Positions 8,698 through 17,618 of a DNA stretch of 64,000 nucleotides are shown here, piece after piece. The position numbers and the translations under genes are program-made. This stretch comes from Prolixibacter sp. NT017 (GTDB lineage: Bacteria; Bacteroidota; Bacteroidia; Bacteroidales; Prolixibacteraceae), in contig NZ_BLAV01000001.1 in assembly GCF_009617875.1 (NCBI RefSeq), positions 2,046,001 to 2,110,000 on the forward strand, read 5' to 3'. The notes beneath the pieces were generated by a model. That model saw nothing but the letters and a program-made list of their open reading frames with translations, had not been told where the DNA came from and ran no database searches. How positions within the stretch are numbered: position 1 is the stretch's first letter; each line of letters opens with the position of its first letter.

Positions 8698-9705
8698 ATG
8701 TTTGAAGATTCTCTGGAAGTTCTGGATCATGTGCGATTGCATTTTAGTCCGGCCGGCATTCTGGCACTAAATATCGCACTCGCCTTTATCATGTTTGGTA
8801 TAGCGCTGGATATTCATATTTCCGATTTCCGCAAAATTATTACCCGACCGAAGTCGACTTTAACAGGAATCGTCTCTCAGTTCTTGCTGTTGCCGGCACT
8901 GACCTATTTGCTGGTTCTCTTTTTGCATCCTACCCCAACCGTGGCCCTGGGAATGATTCTCGTAGCATCCTGCCCCGGTGGAAACATTTCCAATTTCATC
9001 TCTTCGCTGGCAAAGGGAAATACGACGCTGTCTATCGGTTTATCAGCTATTGCGACCCTTTCAGCTACTTTTATGACGCCATTGAACTTTGCCTTCTGGG
9101 GAAGCCTTTATACGCACTTTTACAACCGCCACGATGCCGAGGCGCTACTGCGTCCGTTGCACATCGACTCCGGGCAAATGTTCCAAACCGTTTTCATTCT
9201 ATTGGGTATTCCACTGGTACTGGGACTCATTTTCGCCCGCCGTTTCCCGCGTTTAACGGTTAAAATACGCGGTCCTATCCGGAAGCTGAGTGTTGGTATT
9301 TTCATCGCTTTTGTGGTGATTGCGCTGGCCAAGAATTTCGAATTCTTCATTCAGTTCATTCATCTCATTTTCATCATCGTATTAATTCACAATGCTCTGG
9401 CTTTGGTGACAGGATACAGCGCCAGCAGCCTGATGAAACTGCCGCAGACCGACCGGCGAACCATTGCCATCGAAACAGGGATTCAAAATTCCGGACTGGG
9501 ACTGGCACTCATCTTCAATCCCAAAATATTTCCACCCGACATGGAACTTGGCGGAATGGCCATCATTGCTGCGTGGTGGGGCATCTGGCACATTGTCTCC
9601 GGTTTGAGCCTGTCGTGGTTCTGGTCGCGAAAGCCGGTGACCGACGAAGCAGAGACAGAACAGTTGGTAAATGTTCACCATCACAGCCACGCGGAAGGAA
9701 AATAG
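8698..9705 (+). CDS. Bile acid:sodium symporter family protein
   Basis: 335 residues with about 9-10 membrane helices. VASCPGGNISNFISSLAKGN is the strongly conserved Na+-site segment of the BASS/SBF family, and a second crossing motif (ETGIQNSGLGLAL) lies in the C-terminal half. The tail is hydrophilic and histidine-rich (NVHHHSHAEGK), which is unusual and might bind metal. It is followed after 7 bases by the acyltransferase gene and probably shares its transcript. Members carry bile acids, pantoate, pyruvate or other organic anions; the substrate here is open. Confidence 0.85.
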   Translation: MFEDSLEVLDHVRLHFSPAGILALNIALAFIMFGIALDIHISDFRKIITRPKSTLTGIVSQFLLLPALTYLLVLFLHPTPTVALGMILVASCPGGNISNFISSLAKGNTTLSIGLSAIATLSATFMTPLNFAFWGSLYTHFYNRHDAEALLRPLHIDSGQMFQTVFILLGIPLVLGLIFARRFPRLTVKIRGPIRKLSVGIFIAFVVIALAKNFEFFIQFIHLIFIIVLIHNALALVTGYSASSLMKLPQTDRRTIAIETGIQNSGLGLALIFNPKIFPPDMELGGMAIIAAWWGIWHIVSGLSLSWFWSRKPVTDEAETEQLVNVHHHSHAEGK

Positions 9706-9712
9706 GTAAATT

Positions 9713-11062
9713 ATGGGTAAGATTTATCGCTATTCCATCGGTTATGATATGGTCAGAGGATTTGTCAAAACGGCCCATCGTCTCTTCTACCGGAAGGTTA
9801 TCGTAACCGGAAAAGAAAATATCCCTAAAGACAAACCCATCATTTTTGCTCCAAACCACCAGAACGCATTAATGGACCCACTGGCGTTGGTTTGCACGCT
9901 TCCCTCGCAGATTATTTATCTGGCAAGGGCGGATATATTTAAAAGCGCCACAAACCGTCCCTTTCTTCGTTTTCTGAAGATTATCCCGGTTTACCGGATT
10001 CGTGACGGAGTAGAGAACCTCGGAAAAAATGAAAAAACATTCCGGCAAACCATCGAGATTCTCCGGCACAACACGCCTCTTTGCCTTTTTCCGGAAGCAC
10101 GGCACACCGATAAGCGGACTTTGCTTCCCCTCAAAAAAGCGGTTCCCCGTATCGCTTTTCAGGCAGAAGAAAGTGGTGGATTAGGAAAAGATTTGGTCAT
10201 CATCCCGGTAGGTATATACTACAGCAATTACCAGGAGCCTCAATCCATTCTTCAAATCAACTACGGAAAACCGTTACAGATAAATGAGTTTCTGTCTTCC
10301 TACCGGGAAAATCCGCAACGGGCGCAACTGGAATTTCGGGACGCTCTCCGGGCTAAATTGTCGCCGTTGATGATTGACATCCGGGACACCGAACATTACG
10401 AACTGTATGAAACGATTCGTCGTTTGTACCGGACAACTATGCTCAAAGAAGAAAATCTTTTGCCTGATGTATGGGAAAATCTTTTTCGGGCGGACCAACT
10501 GACCATTCAGAAACTGGAAACCGCTGCCAAAGAAGACAATTCTTTTCTTCAGTTGCTTACGGATAAAGTACAGAAATACGAAAGGTTACAGCACAAGCAA
10601 AAAATAAAAGAAGATGCACTGAATAAAAACTTGCTCACGCCGGCTCAGGCAATTTTCACTGCTGTTGGCTTTCTGCTGACATCTCCGGTCATTGCTTTTG
10701 GTTGGTTGCACCATGCACTTCCCCATTATCTTCTAAAAAATCACGTAAACAACAAAATTGAAGATTCGCAGATGCGCAGTTCTTTCTACTTCGTGTTGGG
10801 AATGCTGGCATTTTCGGCCATGTATGTGGTTGGATTATTGACTTTGGGACGACTGTTTCCCGGATGGTGGAAAGTGCTTTATCTTATCGCGATGCCGCTG
10901 AGCGGTGTTTTTGCTTACCGGCTCATTCGTAGATGGAAGATTTTTCGAAACCGGCTTCGTTTACGATTTGGACTACCGAAAGAGAAACAAAAGTTGCTGT
11001 TGGATAGCCGACAAGAGATTATCTCCTTTTGTCAAAAGGCATTTCCCGCACAAAGCCAATAA
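9713..11062 (+). CDS. PlsC-like glycerophosphate acyltransferase with C-terminal membrane domain
   Basis: 449 residues. The acyltransferase block spans residues about 25-220: NHQNALMD with H49 and D55 (spacing HX5D, as in the Gpt2/Sct1-like branch rather than the HX4D of PlsC), FPEARHTD at 127-134 (the FPEG motif), and VIIPVGIYYSNY. Residues about 310-420 hold three to four hydrophobic helices. The family transfers fatty acyl groups to glycerol-3-phosphate or lysophosphatidate at the inner membrane. It starts 7 bases after the BASS gene and converges with the YciB-Nudix gene, whose stop is 2 bases away. Confidence 0.85.
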   Translation: MGKIYRYSIGYDMVRGFVKTAHRLFYRKVIVTGKENIPKDKPIIFAPNHQNALMDPLALVCTLPSQIIYLARADIFKSATNRPFLRFLKIIPVYRIRDGVENLGKNEKTFRQTIEILRHNTPLCLFPEARHTDKRTLLPLKKAVPRIAFQAEESGGLGKDLVIIPVGIYYSNYQEPQSILQINYGKPLQINEFLSSYRENPQRAQLEFRDALRAKLSPLMIDIRDTEHYELYETIRRLYRTTMLKEENLLPDVWENLFRADQLTIQKLETAAKEDNSFLQLLTDKVQKYERLQHKQKIKEDALNKNLLTPAQAIFTAVGFLLTSPVIAFGWLHHALPHYLLKNHVNNKIEDSQMRSSFYFVLGMLAFSAMYVVGLLTLGRLFPGWWKVLYLIAMPLSGVFAYRLIRRWKIFRNRLRLRFGLPKEKQKLLLDSRQEIISFCQKAFPAQSQ

Positions 11063-11064
11063 AA

Positions 11065-12159
11065 TCAAGCCAATGCGCTGTTCTGATCGCGCAACTGTTC
11101 CATCATCTTAAACTCGAATTCGAAGTTAGGTGTAAATACATCTTTGCCCAGATTCTTCTCGATCTGTGAACGGCTCCAGAATTTTCCTTCGGTAACTTCG
11201 TCCGAGTGTAATCGGATTTTTTTGTAATCGTAAGAAGTATAACTGTACACCAACTCGGCTTCCACGTCGGTCTCCCATTTGTAACTGGCCATCGGGCGTG
11301 CCTGAAAGTCAGTCAAACCAATTTCCTCGTAAGCTTCACGCTTCAAAGCCGTTTCAACCGATTCGCCAAACGAGATGTGTCCGCCAACGGCTGTATCCCA
11401 TTTACCGGGCTGTACCAGCTTGTCTTCCGGCCGCTTTTGCAAATAGATATGTCCTTTGGGATTGAAAACATGAAGATGCACTACCGGATGCAAAATCTTC
11501 TGACCATTATGACAAGCTGATCGGGGCGCTTTCCCAATGACTTTCCCTTCCTCATCGACTACCGGCAACCACTCTTCGTCGTCAGCAACCACCGGCATTT
11601 TTCTCTGCTGCCGCTTATTGCGAAACCATTCAATCACAAAATAGACCGCGAAAATAATGTAAAACAATCCGCCGCTAATGAACGCCCAGGCTGCTTCGCT
11701 CATGTAAAAGGCTGAGAAAATAATCAGACCGGTGTGTGCCAGGAAAATCCAAAACATATTCCGGAGATTCCGCTGAAACTGCGCCTGTTGTTGTTCGTTG
11801 AAAGAGACATCCTTCATGTAACGGCCGGCCATCATCTGTACGATGTTCAGTTTCCCAAAGGCCGAAACACCCAAAACGGCACAAAGAATCAATTCAATCA
11901 AAGCCGGCTTCAACTTGAAAAAGATGTCGTTATCGAGCAGAATGGATATCAGCGAAAGCACGACCAGCAAAGCGGTGTCAATCAGTACAAACTTTTCGAG
12001 CCTGCGCTCCTTGATTCCGGTTACGATTAGCTCGATCAGTCCAACGCCTACCGCCACCGCAATACCGATTTTCGTTCCCCAGATTTCATCCGCAAGAATA
12101 AAAACAAAAAGCGGAATGAAACCCGGCAGCAATTTTTTGATGAGATCCGTGCGCGTCAC
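11065..12159 (-). CDS. YciB/IspZ-like membrane domain fused to a Nudix hydrolase
   Basis: 364 residues starting at GTG 12159. Residues 1-185 have five to six hydrophobic helices and begin LIKKLLPGFIPLFVFILADE, resembling the intracellular septation protein A (YciB/IspZ) family. After a basic linker (NKRQQRK) residues about 195-360 form a Nudix domain of the isopentenyl-diphosphate-isomerase-like subgroup, with a complete Nudix box: G260, E266, R274-E275, E278-E279, G281. WLPVVDEEGKVIGKAPRSA at its start is typical of YfcD-like Nudix proteins. The fusion would tether a diphosphate hydrolase to the inner membrane. No ATG start is available near the N-terminus; the GTG start is inferred from the conserved beginning. 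Confidence 0.82.
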   Translation of the reverse strand: MTRTDLIKKLLPGFIPLFVFILADEIWGTKIGIAVAVGVGLIELIVTGIKERRLEKFVLIDTALLVVLSLISILLDNDIFFKLKPALIELILCAVLGVSAFGKLNIVQMMAGRYMKDVSFNEQQQAQFQRNLRNMFWIFLAHTGLIIFSAFYMSEAAWAFISGGLFYIIFAVYFVIEWFRNKRQQRKMPVVADDEEWLPVVDEEGKVIGKAPRSACHNGQKILHPVVHLHVFNPKGHIYLQKRPEDKLVQPGKWDTAVGGHISFGESVETALKREAYEEIGLTDFQARPMASYKWETDVEAELVYSYTSYDYKKIRLHSDEVTEGKFWSRSQIEKNLGKDVFTPNFEFEFKMMEQLRDQNSALA

Positions 12160-12178
12160 GTCGTCAGTTTATGGATTG

Positions 12179-12204
12179 AAAAAAACCGCGGTGAAGTTCC
12201 GCGG
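12179..12204 (-). terminator. Rho-independent terminator after the FKBP gene
   Basis: On the minus strand ACCGCGG-AACTTCA-CCGCGGT (7-bp perfect stem) is followed by a run of T (seven A on the plus strand at 12179-12185). It lies 8 bases after the FKBP stop. Confidence 0.85.
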
Positions 12205-12211
12205 TCAGTAT

Positions 12212-12769
12212 TTAAAATTGTCGTTCGATTATCACCGGATTGGAGGTACTCTTTATCACTTTGTAGACCGTGACATGAAACACGAGTGTCGAATACGCGG
12301 GGACACCTGACTGCGGCGTTCCTCCGTACCCCAACGTAGATGGAATAATCCATACGGCTTTTTCGCCTTCTTTCATTTGCAGAATAGCCTCTTCCCAGCC
12401 TGTAATTACCGATCCGGCACCTACCGTAAAAGTAAATGGTTCGTAATCACCTGAAGAGTCAAAAACATACCCGTCCTGAACTCCGGTAGAATCGGTACTC
12501 TCGATCAAATTTCCGGTATAGAATACTTTCACCTGGTCACCAACGGCGATGGAATCCGCCCCGGCAGGAGCATCCTGCTCTTTGATGACATAAAGTCCCG
12601 AGGGAGTAGGCTGTGCATCCGGATAATACTTGGCTACGTACTTATCCCGCAATTCCAATTCCAGTTCCCTGGCTTTCTGACGGCTTGTCTTGCTACAGGA
12701 AACAAACCCTACACCCAATACAACAGCCAGCAATAAAAACTTTAAACCCCTACGTTTCATATATTTCAT
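12212..12769 (-). CDS. FKBP-type peptidyl-prolyl isomerase lipoprotein
   Basis: 185 residues. The N-terminus is basic, then hydrophobic, ending in GFVSC with lipidated C25. The FKBP domain covers residues about 75-175: GDQVKVFYTGNLIES, a FTFTVGAGSVITGWEEAIL core and MKEGEKAVWIIPSTLGYGG, containing the usual active-site residues of FKBP isomerases. An ATG at 12769 and another at 12760 (MKRRGLKF) are equally possible starts. It is a periplasmic-facing, membrane-anchored proline isomerase likely helping envelope protein folding. A dedicated terminator follows. Confidence 0.88.
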   Translation of the reverse strand: MKYMKRRGLKFLLLAVVLGVGFVSCSKTSRQKARELELELRDKYVAKYYPDAQPTPSGLYVIKEQDAPAGADSIAVGDQVKVFYTGNLIESTDSTGVQDGYVFDSSGDYEPFTFTVGAGSVITGWEEAILQMKEGEKAVWIIPSTLGYGGTPQSGVPAYSTLVFHVTVYKVIKSTSNPVIIERQF

Positions 12770-12887
12770 TCGTTAACTATTCAAACTTCCGCTTAACGGT
12801 CTTTCCAATTTCCTTTCCGACCGATTTAAAAATTCAGCGCTAATTTATTAAAATTCGGTGCATCTAGCCCATTTCCTTTCCCCGATT

Positions 12888-13934
12888 TCAATTTCCCAGT
12901 TTCCTGTGCTCATCTTTCAATTTAGCAGAAAATTCAGGTAACAACTCTTCGAACTTCTGAACGGTCTCGGCCAGCGATAACTTCGATTCTCCTCCTGAGG
13001 CGTTCATATGACCTCCACCGTTAAAGTGCAGGTTGGAGAATTCGTTGGTGGGAAAACCTCCTTTCGAACGAAACGATATTTTTACCATGTCCTCCTTTTC
13101 GGTGAACAACGCGGTGAAAATAACGCCTTTAATCGACAGCGGATAATTGACAAATCCTTCCGTATCCCCGGGCACAAAATTGTAACGCTCCAGCTCTTCC
13201 ATGCTCAACGAAATGTACGCTGCATGGTATTCCGGGAATACTTTCATTTTCTGGTCCAGACTGTATCCCAAAAGTCTCATCCGGTCGGCCGAGAAATTGT
13301 TGTATATCAAATCGTGAATCCGGTCCTTATCCACTCCTTTTTCCAGCAAGCGGCTCACCACTTCGTACATATCCGGTGACGAAGCGTTATAACTGAAAGA
13401 GCCGGTATCGGTAGACAAACCAGTAAACAACGCTTCCGCTGCATCTTTGTCGAGGTATTCGCATAAATCGAGACTTTCGACAAAGCGGTAAACCAACTCG
13501 GCGGTCGAACTGGCTTCGGTATGCGAAAACATCAACTCCGTCACATCAGCAGGATCGGGATGATGGTCAATCAACACAATCGGGCTGGTCACTTTCTCAA
13601 TGAGTGGTCCCAGTTTTCCGGCCCGGTCGGGAGCATTGAAATCGAGCAGGAACACCAAATCAGCTTTTTCAAGAATTTGCTGACTGACATCCGGTTCATG
13701 CTCATATACCTTCACTTCATTTGTACCGCTCACCCACTTCAAAAAGGCAGGATAATCAGTCGGCGAAATGACCGTCGGAGCATAACCCGCGTTCTTTAAA
13801 ACGCGCCACAATCCCAAACAGGAACCAACAGCATCACCGTCCGGATTTACATGTGGAATAATCACGATGTCCCGGACATTTTCACTCAACACTTTCTTAA
13901 CTTTCGCTATTGTTTCAGGGGATAATCTCTTCAA
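12888..13934 (-). CDS. nrnA: NrnA-type DHH phosphoesterase (nanoRNase/pAp phosphatase)
   Basis: About 348 residues. The DHH domain shows IIPHVNPDGDAVGS near the N-terminus, LDFNAPDR, and VLIDHHPDP; the DHHA1 domain ends with FNGGGHMNASGG. NrnA removes 2-4-mer RNAs and dephosphorylates pAp. An upstream TTG at 13964 also opens the frame, but it sits inside the -7 promoter box at 13962-13969. The TTG at 13934 is preceded by AAGAGG seven bases upstream and makes the better start; no ATG exists in the vicinity. Confidence 0.85.
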   Translation of the reverse strand: MKRLSPETIAKVKKVLSENVRDIVIIPHVNPDGDAVGSCLGLWRVLKNAGYAPTVISPTDYPAFLKWVSGTNEVKVYEHEPDVSQQILEKADLVFLLDFNAPDRAGKLGPLIEKVTSPIVLIDHHPDPADVTELMFSHTEASSTAELVYRFVESLDLCEYLDKDAAEALFTGLSTDTGSFSYNASSPDMYEVVSRLLEKGVDKDRIHDLIYNNFSADRMRLLGYSLDQKMKVFPEYHAAYISLSMEELERYNFVPGDTEGFVNYPLSIKGVIFTALFTEKEDMVKISFRSKGGFPTNEFSNLHFNGGGHMNASGGESKLSLAETVQKFEELLPEFSAKLKDEHRKLGN

Positions 13935-13961
13935 AATTGACCTCTTTTTAAACGTAAGACG

Positions 13962-13969
13962 CAAAGATA
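13962..13969 (-). promoter_or_regulatory. -7 element for nrnA
   Basis: On the minus strand TATCTTTG fits TAnnTTTG. Transcription would start about 20 bases before the TTG start codon at 13934. It overlaps the longer 5' reading frame and so helps to fix the start. Confidence 0.5.
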
Positions 13970-14098
13970 GGAATATTGGTTGTTTCGTACCTGCACATTT
14001 TGAAATATTTCAGTGGACGTTCTCCGGATTGACCTTTAAAAATTCGGATAAAATCATTTCTTCAACTTATCGATACTATGTTTAACAGCAACTCATTA

Positions 14099-14131
14099 TT
14101 GACGGTCAGTTTCCGCAATTTCCTAATTTTG
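14099..14131 (+). promoter_or_regulatory. Candidate promoter for ndk
   Basis: TTG at 14099-14101, a 22-base spacer and TAATTTTG at 14124-14131. The spacer is at the long end of the accepted range. It would give a 5' UTR of about 115 bases before the ATG at 14253. Confidence 0.4.
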
Positions 14132-14252
14132 ATTGAAGAGAAATCGGAGTGATTTTCTCGCAAAAATATCGCTTGTCATCCGTTCTAAATAAATGTGTCC
14201 GGTGAACTCATCGGTGATACGGATGTTTCTATTCGCAACTAAATTTATCAAC

Positions 14253-14720
14253 ATGGCTGGAAATACTACGCTAACAATGATTAAGCCGGGGGCCGTTCGC
14301 CGGAATTTAATTGGTCCTATCCTCGGAATGATTACTGAACACGGTTTCAAGGTGGAAGCGCTTAAACTAACGAAATTATCGGCCCGGCAGGCTGCCAAAT
14401 TTTACGAAGTTCACCGGGGAAAGCCTTTTTACGACGGACTGGTTACCTACATGTCATCTGGTCCGATTGTGGCTGCCATTCTCAGAAAAGATAACGCTGT
14501 AACCGAATTCCGGGAGCTCATCGGCAACACCGACCCGGAAAAAGCAGACGAAGGTACCATCCGGAAATTATTTGCCGAGTCGCTTTCGCACAATGCAGTT
14601 CATGGCTCCGATAGTGACGATAATGCGATGAAAGAAGCTGCCTTTTTCTTTTCGGAAACCGAAAGATTCTGTCCCGAAGAATGGCATTGTGACGAAGACG
14701 TTCAAGAGTACCCGCAATAA
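14253..14720 (+). CDS. ndk: Nucleoside diphosphate kinase
   Basis: 155 residues. The start MAGNTTLTMIKPGAV is canonical, and NAVHGSDS contains the phospho-accepting H117. Ndk transfers the gamma phosphate of ATP to nucleoside diphosphates through this histidine. A longer frame begins upstream at 14193, but the extra 20 residues have no counterpart in the family. A strong terminator follows. The length and motifs are those of ordinary bacterial Ndk. Confidence 0.95.
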   Translation: MAGNTTLTMIKPGAVRRNLIGPILGMITEHGFKVEALKLTKLSARQAAKFYEVHRGKPFYDGLVTYMSSGPIVAAILRKDNAVTEFRELIGNTDPEKADEGTIRKLFAESLSHNAVHGSDSDDNAMKEAAFFFSETERFCPEEWHCDEDVQEYPQ

Positions 14721-14744
14721 AATAATTGTTCTTACGCGTTTACT

Positions 14745-14779
14745 AAAACCTGTTTTCACTGGAAGCAGGTTTTTATTTT
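14745..14779 (+). terminator. Rho-independent terminator after ndk
   Basis: AAAACCTG at 14745-14752 pairs with CAGGTTTT at 14766-14773, and is followed by a T-rich tail. It could also work on the opposite strand. Confidence 0.8.
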
Positions 14780-14884
14780 GAATAAATATTCATCTTACTG
14801 AAAATCATATCTCCCAAAGTGTTCTGCCCATTGTTCCGAAAATCATTATATTGAAAGCGCTTAATCAATAGACTTACCCAAATC

Positions 14885-16222
14885 ATGAGAAATCACTTGT
14901 ACTTCGTCACCTTTGTGGCGGCCCTGGGCGGACTAATGTTCGGATTCGAAACTGCCGTCATTAACGGAACCATCTTTTACGTGCAGCAGTTCTTTGGTTT
15001 TTCCGAAGCCATGAAAGGTGTGGTCGTCAGTACGGCACTGGTTGGCTGTATCATTGGCGCGCTGTTCATCGGAAAACCGGGCGATATTTTCGGCCGGCGC
15101 CAAATGATGAAACTGATGGCTGTGATGTTCCTGCTATCGATGATTGGAGCCGGCCTGGCGACCAATCTCACCGTCTTCATTACGGCCCGCTTAATCGGGG
15201 GAATTGCCGTTGGAGGTGCATCGGTACTGACTCCCATGTACATTTCGGAAATTGCGCCACCCAAATTGCGCGGTCGTTTGGTGGCCACCAACCAGCTGGC
15301 TATCGTATCCGGAATTTTGTTGGCGTTCTTCTCCAATTACATCATCGATAGCATAGGTGCTGCCAATTGGCGCTGGATGTTCCTGGCCGGAACCATTCCG
15401 TCAGGCGTTTACTTCCTGCTGTTGTTCTTCATCGAAAGAAGTCCCCGCTGGCTGGTCAAAATGGAACGTGTTGAAGAAGCACTTCACGTTATTCGGAGGG
15501 TTAATCCGCACGAAAATCCAGAAACCCTGATGCATCAAATCAAGGATTCGCTGAACCAGGAGGTCATGAAGAAATACTCGTTCATGTTTAAACCTCCGTA
15601 CCTGAAGTTGGTCCTCATTGGAATTGCCGTTGGGATGTTTAACCAAATGGCCGGAATCAATGTCATCATGTATTACTCGACCGATATTTTCCGGGTGGCT
15701 GGTTTCTCCGGTGAGTCCGCGATGTTCCAGTCGGTACTGATTGGCGTCACGAACCTGGCATTTACCATCATCGCGATGATATTCATCGATCGTTTCGGAC
15801 GTAAGTTTTTGCTTTATGTCGGAGCAACAGGTATGTCGGTATTCCTCGGATTATTTGCCTGGTCGTATATCACCGGTAACTATGCGGGATACCAATTGCT
15901 GGCTTACCTCGTTGGATACATTGCCTTCTTTGCCTTCTCGCAGGGAGCTGTTATCTGGGTTATCCTATCGGAGATGTTTCCGAACAATGTCCGCTCAAGA
16001 GGTGCGGCTATCGGCTCTTTCTCACACTGGTTCTTCAACTTTGTGATTGCACTGCTTTTCCCGGTTATATCGGCCAAAATTGGCGTCGGATGGGTGTTCG
16101 CCTTCTTCTTCGCCGCTACGTTGCTGAGCCTCCTGTTCTATCACTTCGCGTTAGTCGAAACCAAAGGCAAATCGCTGGAAGAACTGGAAATGGAAACGAT
16201 TGGCAAGCGGGTTTCTTCATGA
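14885..16222 (+). CDS. Sugar porter family MFS transporter
   Basis: 445 residues and 12 helices. Family marks are GGLMFGFETAVINGT in helix 1, GDIFGRRQMM after helix 2, RLIGGIAVGGASVLTPMYI, the central loop start ERSPRWLV (PESPRWL signature), NQMAGINVIMYYS in helix 7 and VETKGKSLEE after helix 12. These are features of proton-sugar symporters such as XylE. It is followed by a terminator and then a polyol dehydrogenase gene, so the pair may serve uptake and oxidation of a pentose, hexose or polyol. That link is inference. Confidence 0.92.
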   Translation: MRNHLYFVTFVAALGGLMFGFETAVINGTIFYVQQFFGFSEAMKGVVVSTALVGCIIGALFIGKPGDIFGRRQMMKLMAVMFLLSMIGAGLATNLTVFITARLIGGIAVGGASVLTPMYISEIAPPKLRGRLVATNQLAIVSGILLAFFSNYIIDSIGAANWRWMFLAGTIPSGVYFLLLFFIERSPRWLVKMERVEEALHVIRRVNPHENPETLMHQIKDSLNQEVMKKYSFMFKPPYLKLVLIGIAVGMFNQMAGINVIMYYSTDIFRVAGFSGESAMFQSVLIGVTNLAFTIIAMIFIDRFGRKFLLYVGATGMSVFLGLFAWSYITGNYAGYQLLAYLVGYIAFFAFSQGAVIWVILSEMFPNNVRSRGAAIGSFSHWFFNFVIALLFPVISAKIGVGWVFAFFFAATLLSLLFYHFALVETKGKSLEELEMETIGKRVSS

Positions 16223-16245
16223 TTTCCTATAACAGATAATATTTC

Positions 16246-16291
16246 AAGACGCAATTTTCAAGGCCGGATGCTTTGATATTGCGTCTTTTTT
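16246..16291 (+). terminator. Rho-independent terminator after the sugar porter
   Basis: AAGACGCAAT (16246-16255) pairs perfectly with ATTGCGTCTT (16278-16287), followed by TTTT. The loop is 22 bases. Confidence 0.8.
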
Positions 16292-16470
16292 CATACCTTA
16301 TCCTAATCATAACGATTAAGATTGACAGGTACCAAATACATCAAGACGCCTTTTTCGAGAAATATATTTTTTGCTGATATCCGGCAAATGGAGTTTTCAA
16401 CTCTTCTTCCGGTACAGGTAAAAATATCTTTTTTAAGAGAGGCAATAATGAAAACCGAAATATTATCGCC

Positions 16471-17538
16471 ATGAATAAATACATGAAGACCTTTGCATTG
16501 ACCGGTAAAGAAAAGATGGAAATACAGGAACGGCCAATGCCGGAGATTGCCAATGATACAGACGTTTTGATACGAATGATACGCGTGGGAGTTTGCGGTT
16601 CCGATATGCACTATTACAAAGAAGGCGGTATCGGAAGTCAGGTTATCTCCTATCCGTTTACCCCCGGTCACGAGGGCGCTGGCATTGTTGCTGCCGTTGG
16701 CAAAGGTGTGAAGCATGTTGCTGTTGGCGATCGGGTTGCTATCGACCCGGCGATGCCATGCGGGCATTGCGATCAATGTGAAGCCGGACGACCGCATACC
16801 TGCCGCAATCTTAAATTTTTGGGCAATCCCGGTCAGGCTGAAGGTTGCCTGTCTGAATATATCGTCATTCCTGAAGGCTCGTGTTTTCCCATCAACAACC
16901 GCCTGGGATTCGATGAAGCCGTTATTTCTGAGCCGCTGGCTATCGGTTACTACGCAACCAAGTTAGCTGGTGATTTAAGAGGAAAATCCATTGGAATTCT
17001 GGGCTTTGGACCTATCGGGATGAGTGTATTGCTACCAGCTCAGGTTCAGGAACCAGCAAAAGTATATGTGACCGACAAACTGGAACACCGACTGAAAATT
17101 GCCCATGAAACCGGTGCCAACTGGACGGGCAATCCGGATGAAACGAATATCGTGAGCGAAATCATCCGACTGGAACCGTTACAGCTGGACTACGTCGTTG
17201 AATGTTGTGGAAAACAAGAAGCCGTTGACCAGGCGATTCAGCTTTTAAAGCCCGGAGGAACATTGCTGATTGTTGGAATCCCGGAATTTAGTCACTGGTC
17301 CTTTCCGGTCGATGAACTTCGCCGTAAGGAAATTACTATTCAGAATGTTCGCCGCCAGAATGGCTTTACCCGCCCGGCGCTCGACCTGATTGCCGATAGT
17401 ACCATGGACGTTACCCCCATGGTTACCCATCATTTTCCGTTTGAAGAAACCGACAAAGCTTACGCCACCGTTGCCAATTATGAAGACGGGGTAATGAAGG
17501 CGATGATTGACTTCTCTGCCGGACGTTACGACGATTAA
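16471..17538 (+). CDS. Zinc-dependent sorbitol/xylitol-type dehydrogenase
   Basis: 355 residues of the medium-chain dehydrogenase superfamily. VGVCGSDMHYY and PGHEGAG carry catalytic zinc ligands, CGHCDQCEAGRPHTC the four cysteines of the structural zinc, and GILGFGPIGMSV the Rossmann dinucleotide motif. The aspartate at the end of the second strand (YVTDKLEHR) suggests preference for NAD. The HYYKEGGIG segment is typical of sorbitol/xylitol/threonine dehydrogenase relatives. ATGs at 16471 and 16483 are both possible starts. The neighbouring sugar porter suggests a sugar alcohol as substrate. Confidence 0.85.
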   Translation: MNKYMKTFALTGKEKMEIQERPMPEIANDTDVLIRMIRVGVCGSDMHYYKEGGIGSQVISYPFTPGHEGAGIVAAVGKGVKHVAVGDRVAIDPAMPCGHCDQCEAGRPHTCRNLKFLGNPGQAEGCLSEYIVIPEGSCFPINNRLGFDEAVISEPLAIGYYATKLAGDLRGKSIGILGFGPIGMSVLLPAQVQEPAKVYVTDKLEHRLKIAHETGANWTGNPDETNIVSEIIRLEPLQLDYVVECCGKQEAVDQAIQLLKPGGTLLIVGIPEFSHWSFPVDELRRKEITIQNVRRQNGFTRPALDLIADSTMDVTPMVTHHFPFEETDKAYATVANYEDGVMKAMIDFSAGRYDD

Positions 17539-17594
17539 CAAAACTCACTTTCGAGAAAAACAGGCGAAGGCATTTCCAGACAGATCAGGAATTG

Positions 17595-17602
17595 TATCTT
17601 TG
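17595..17602 (+). promoter_or_regulatory. -7 element for recQ
   Basis: TATCTTTG at 17595-17602 fits TAnnTTTG and is 16 bases before the ATG at 17619. The longer TTG-initiated frame from 17592 overlaps it and is therefore unlikely to be translated. Confidence 0.55.
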
Positions 17603-17618
17603 GGAATTTTTCACATCC

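Noticed and set aside
16303..16797. 164-codon minus-strand frame overlapping the polyol dehydrogenase start
   Set aside because: It overlaps a clear zinc dehydrogenase and lacks any family resemblance.
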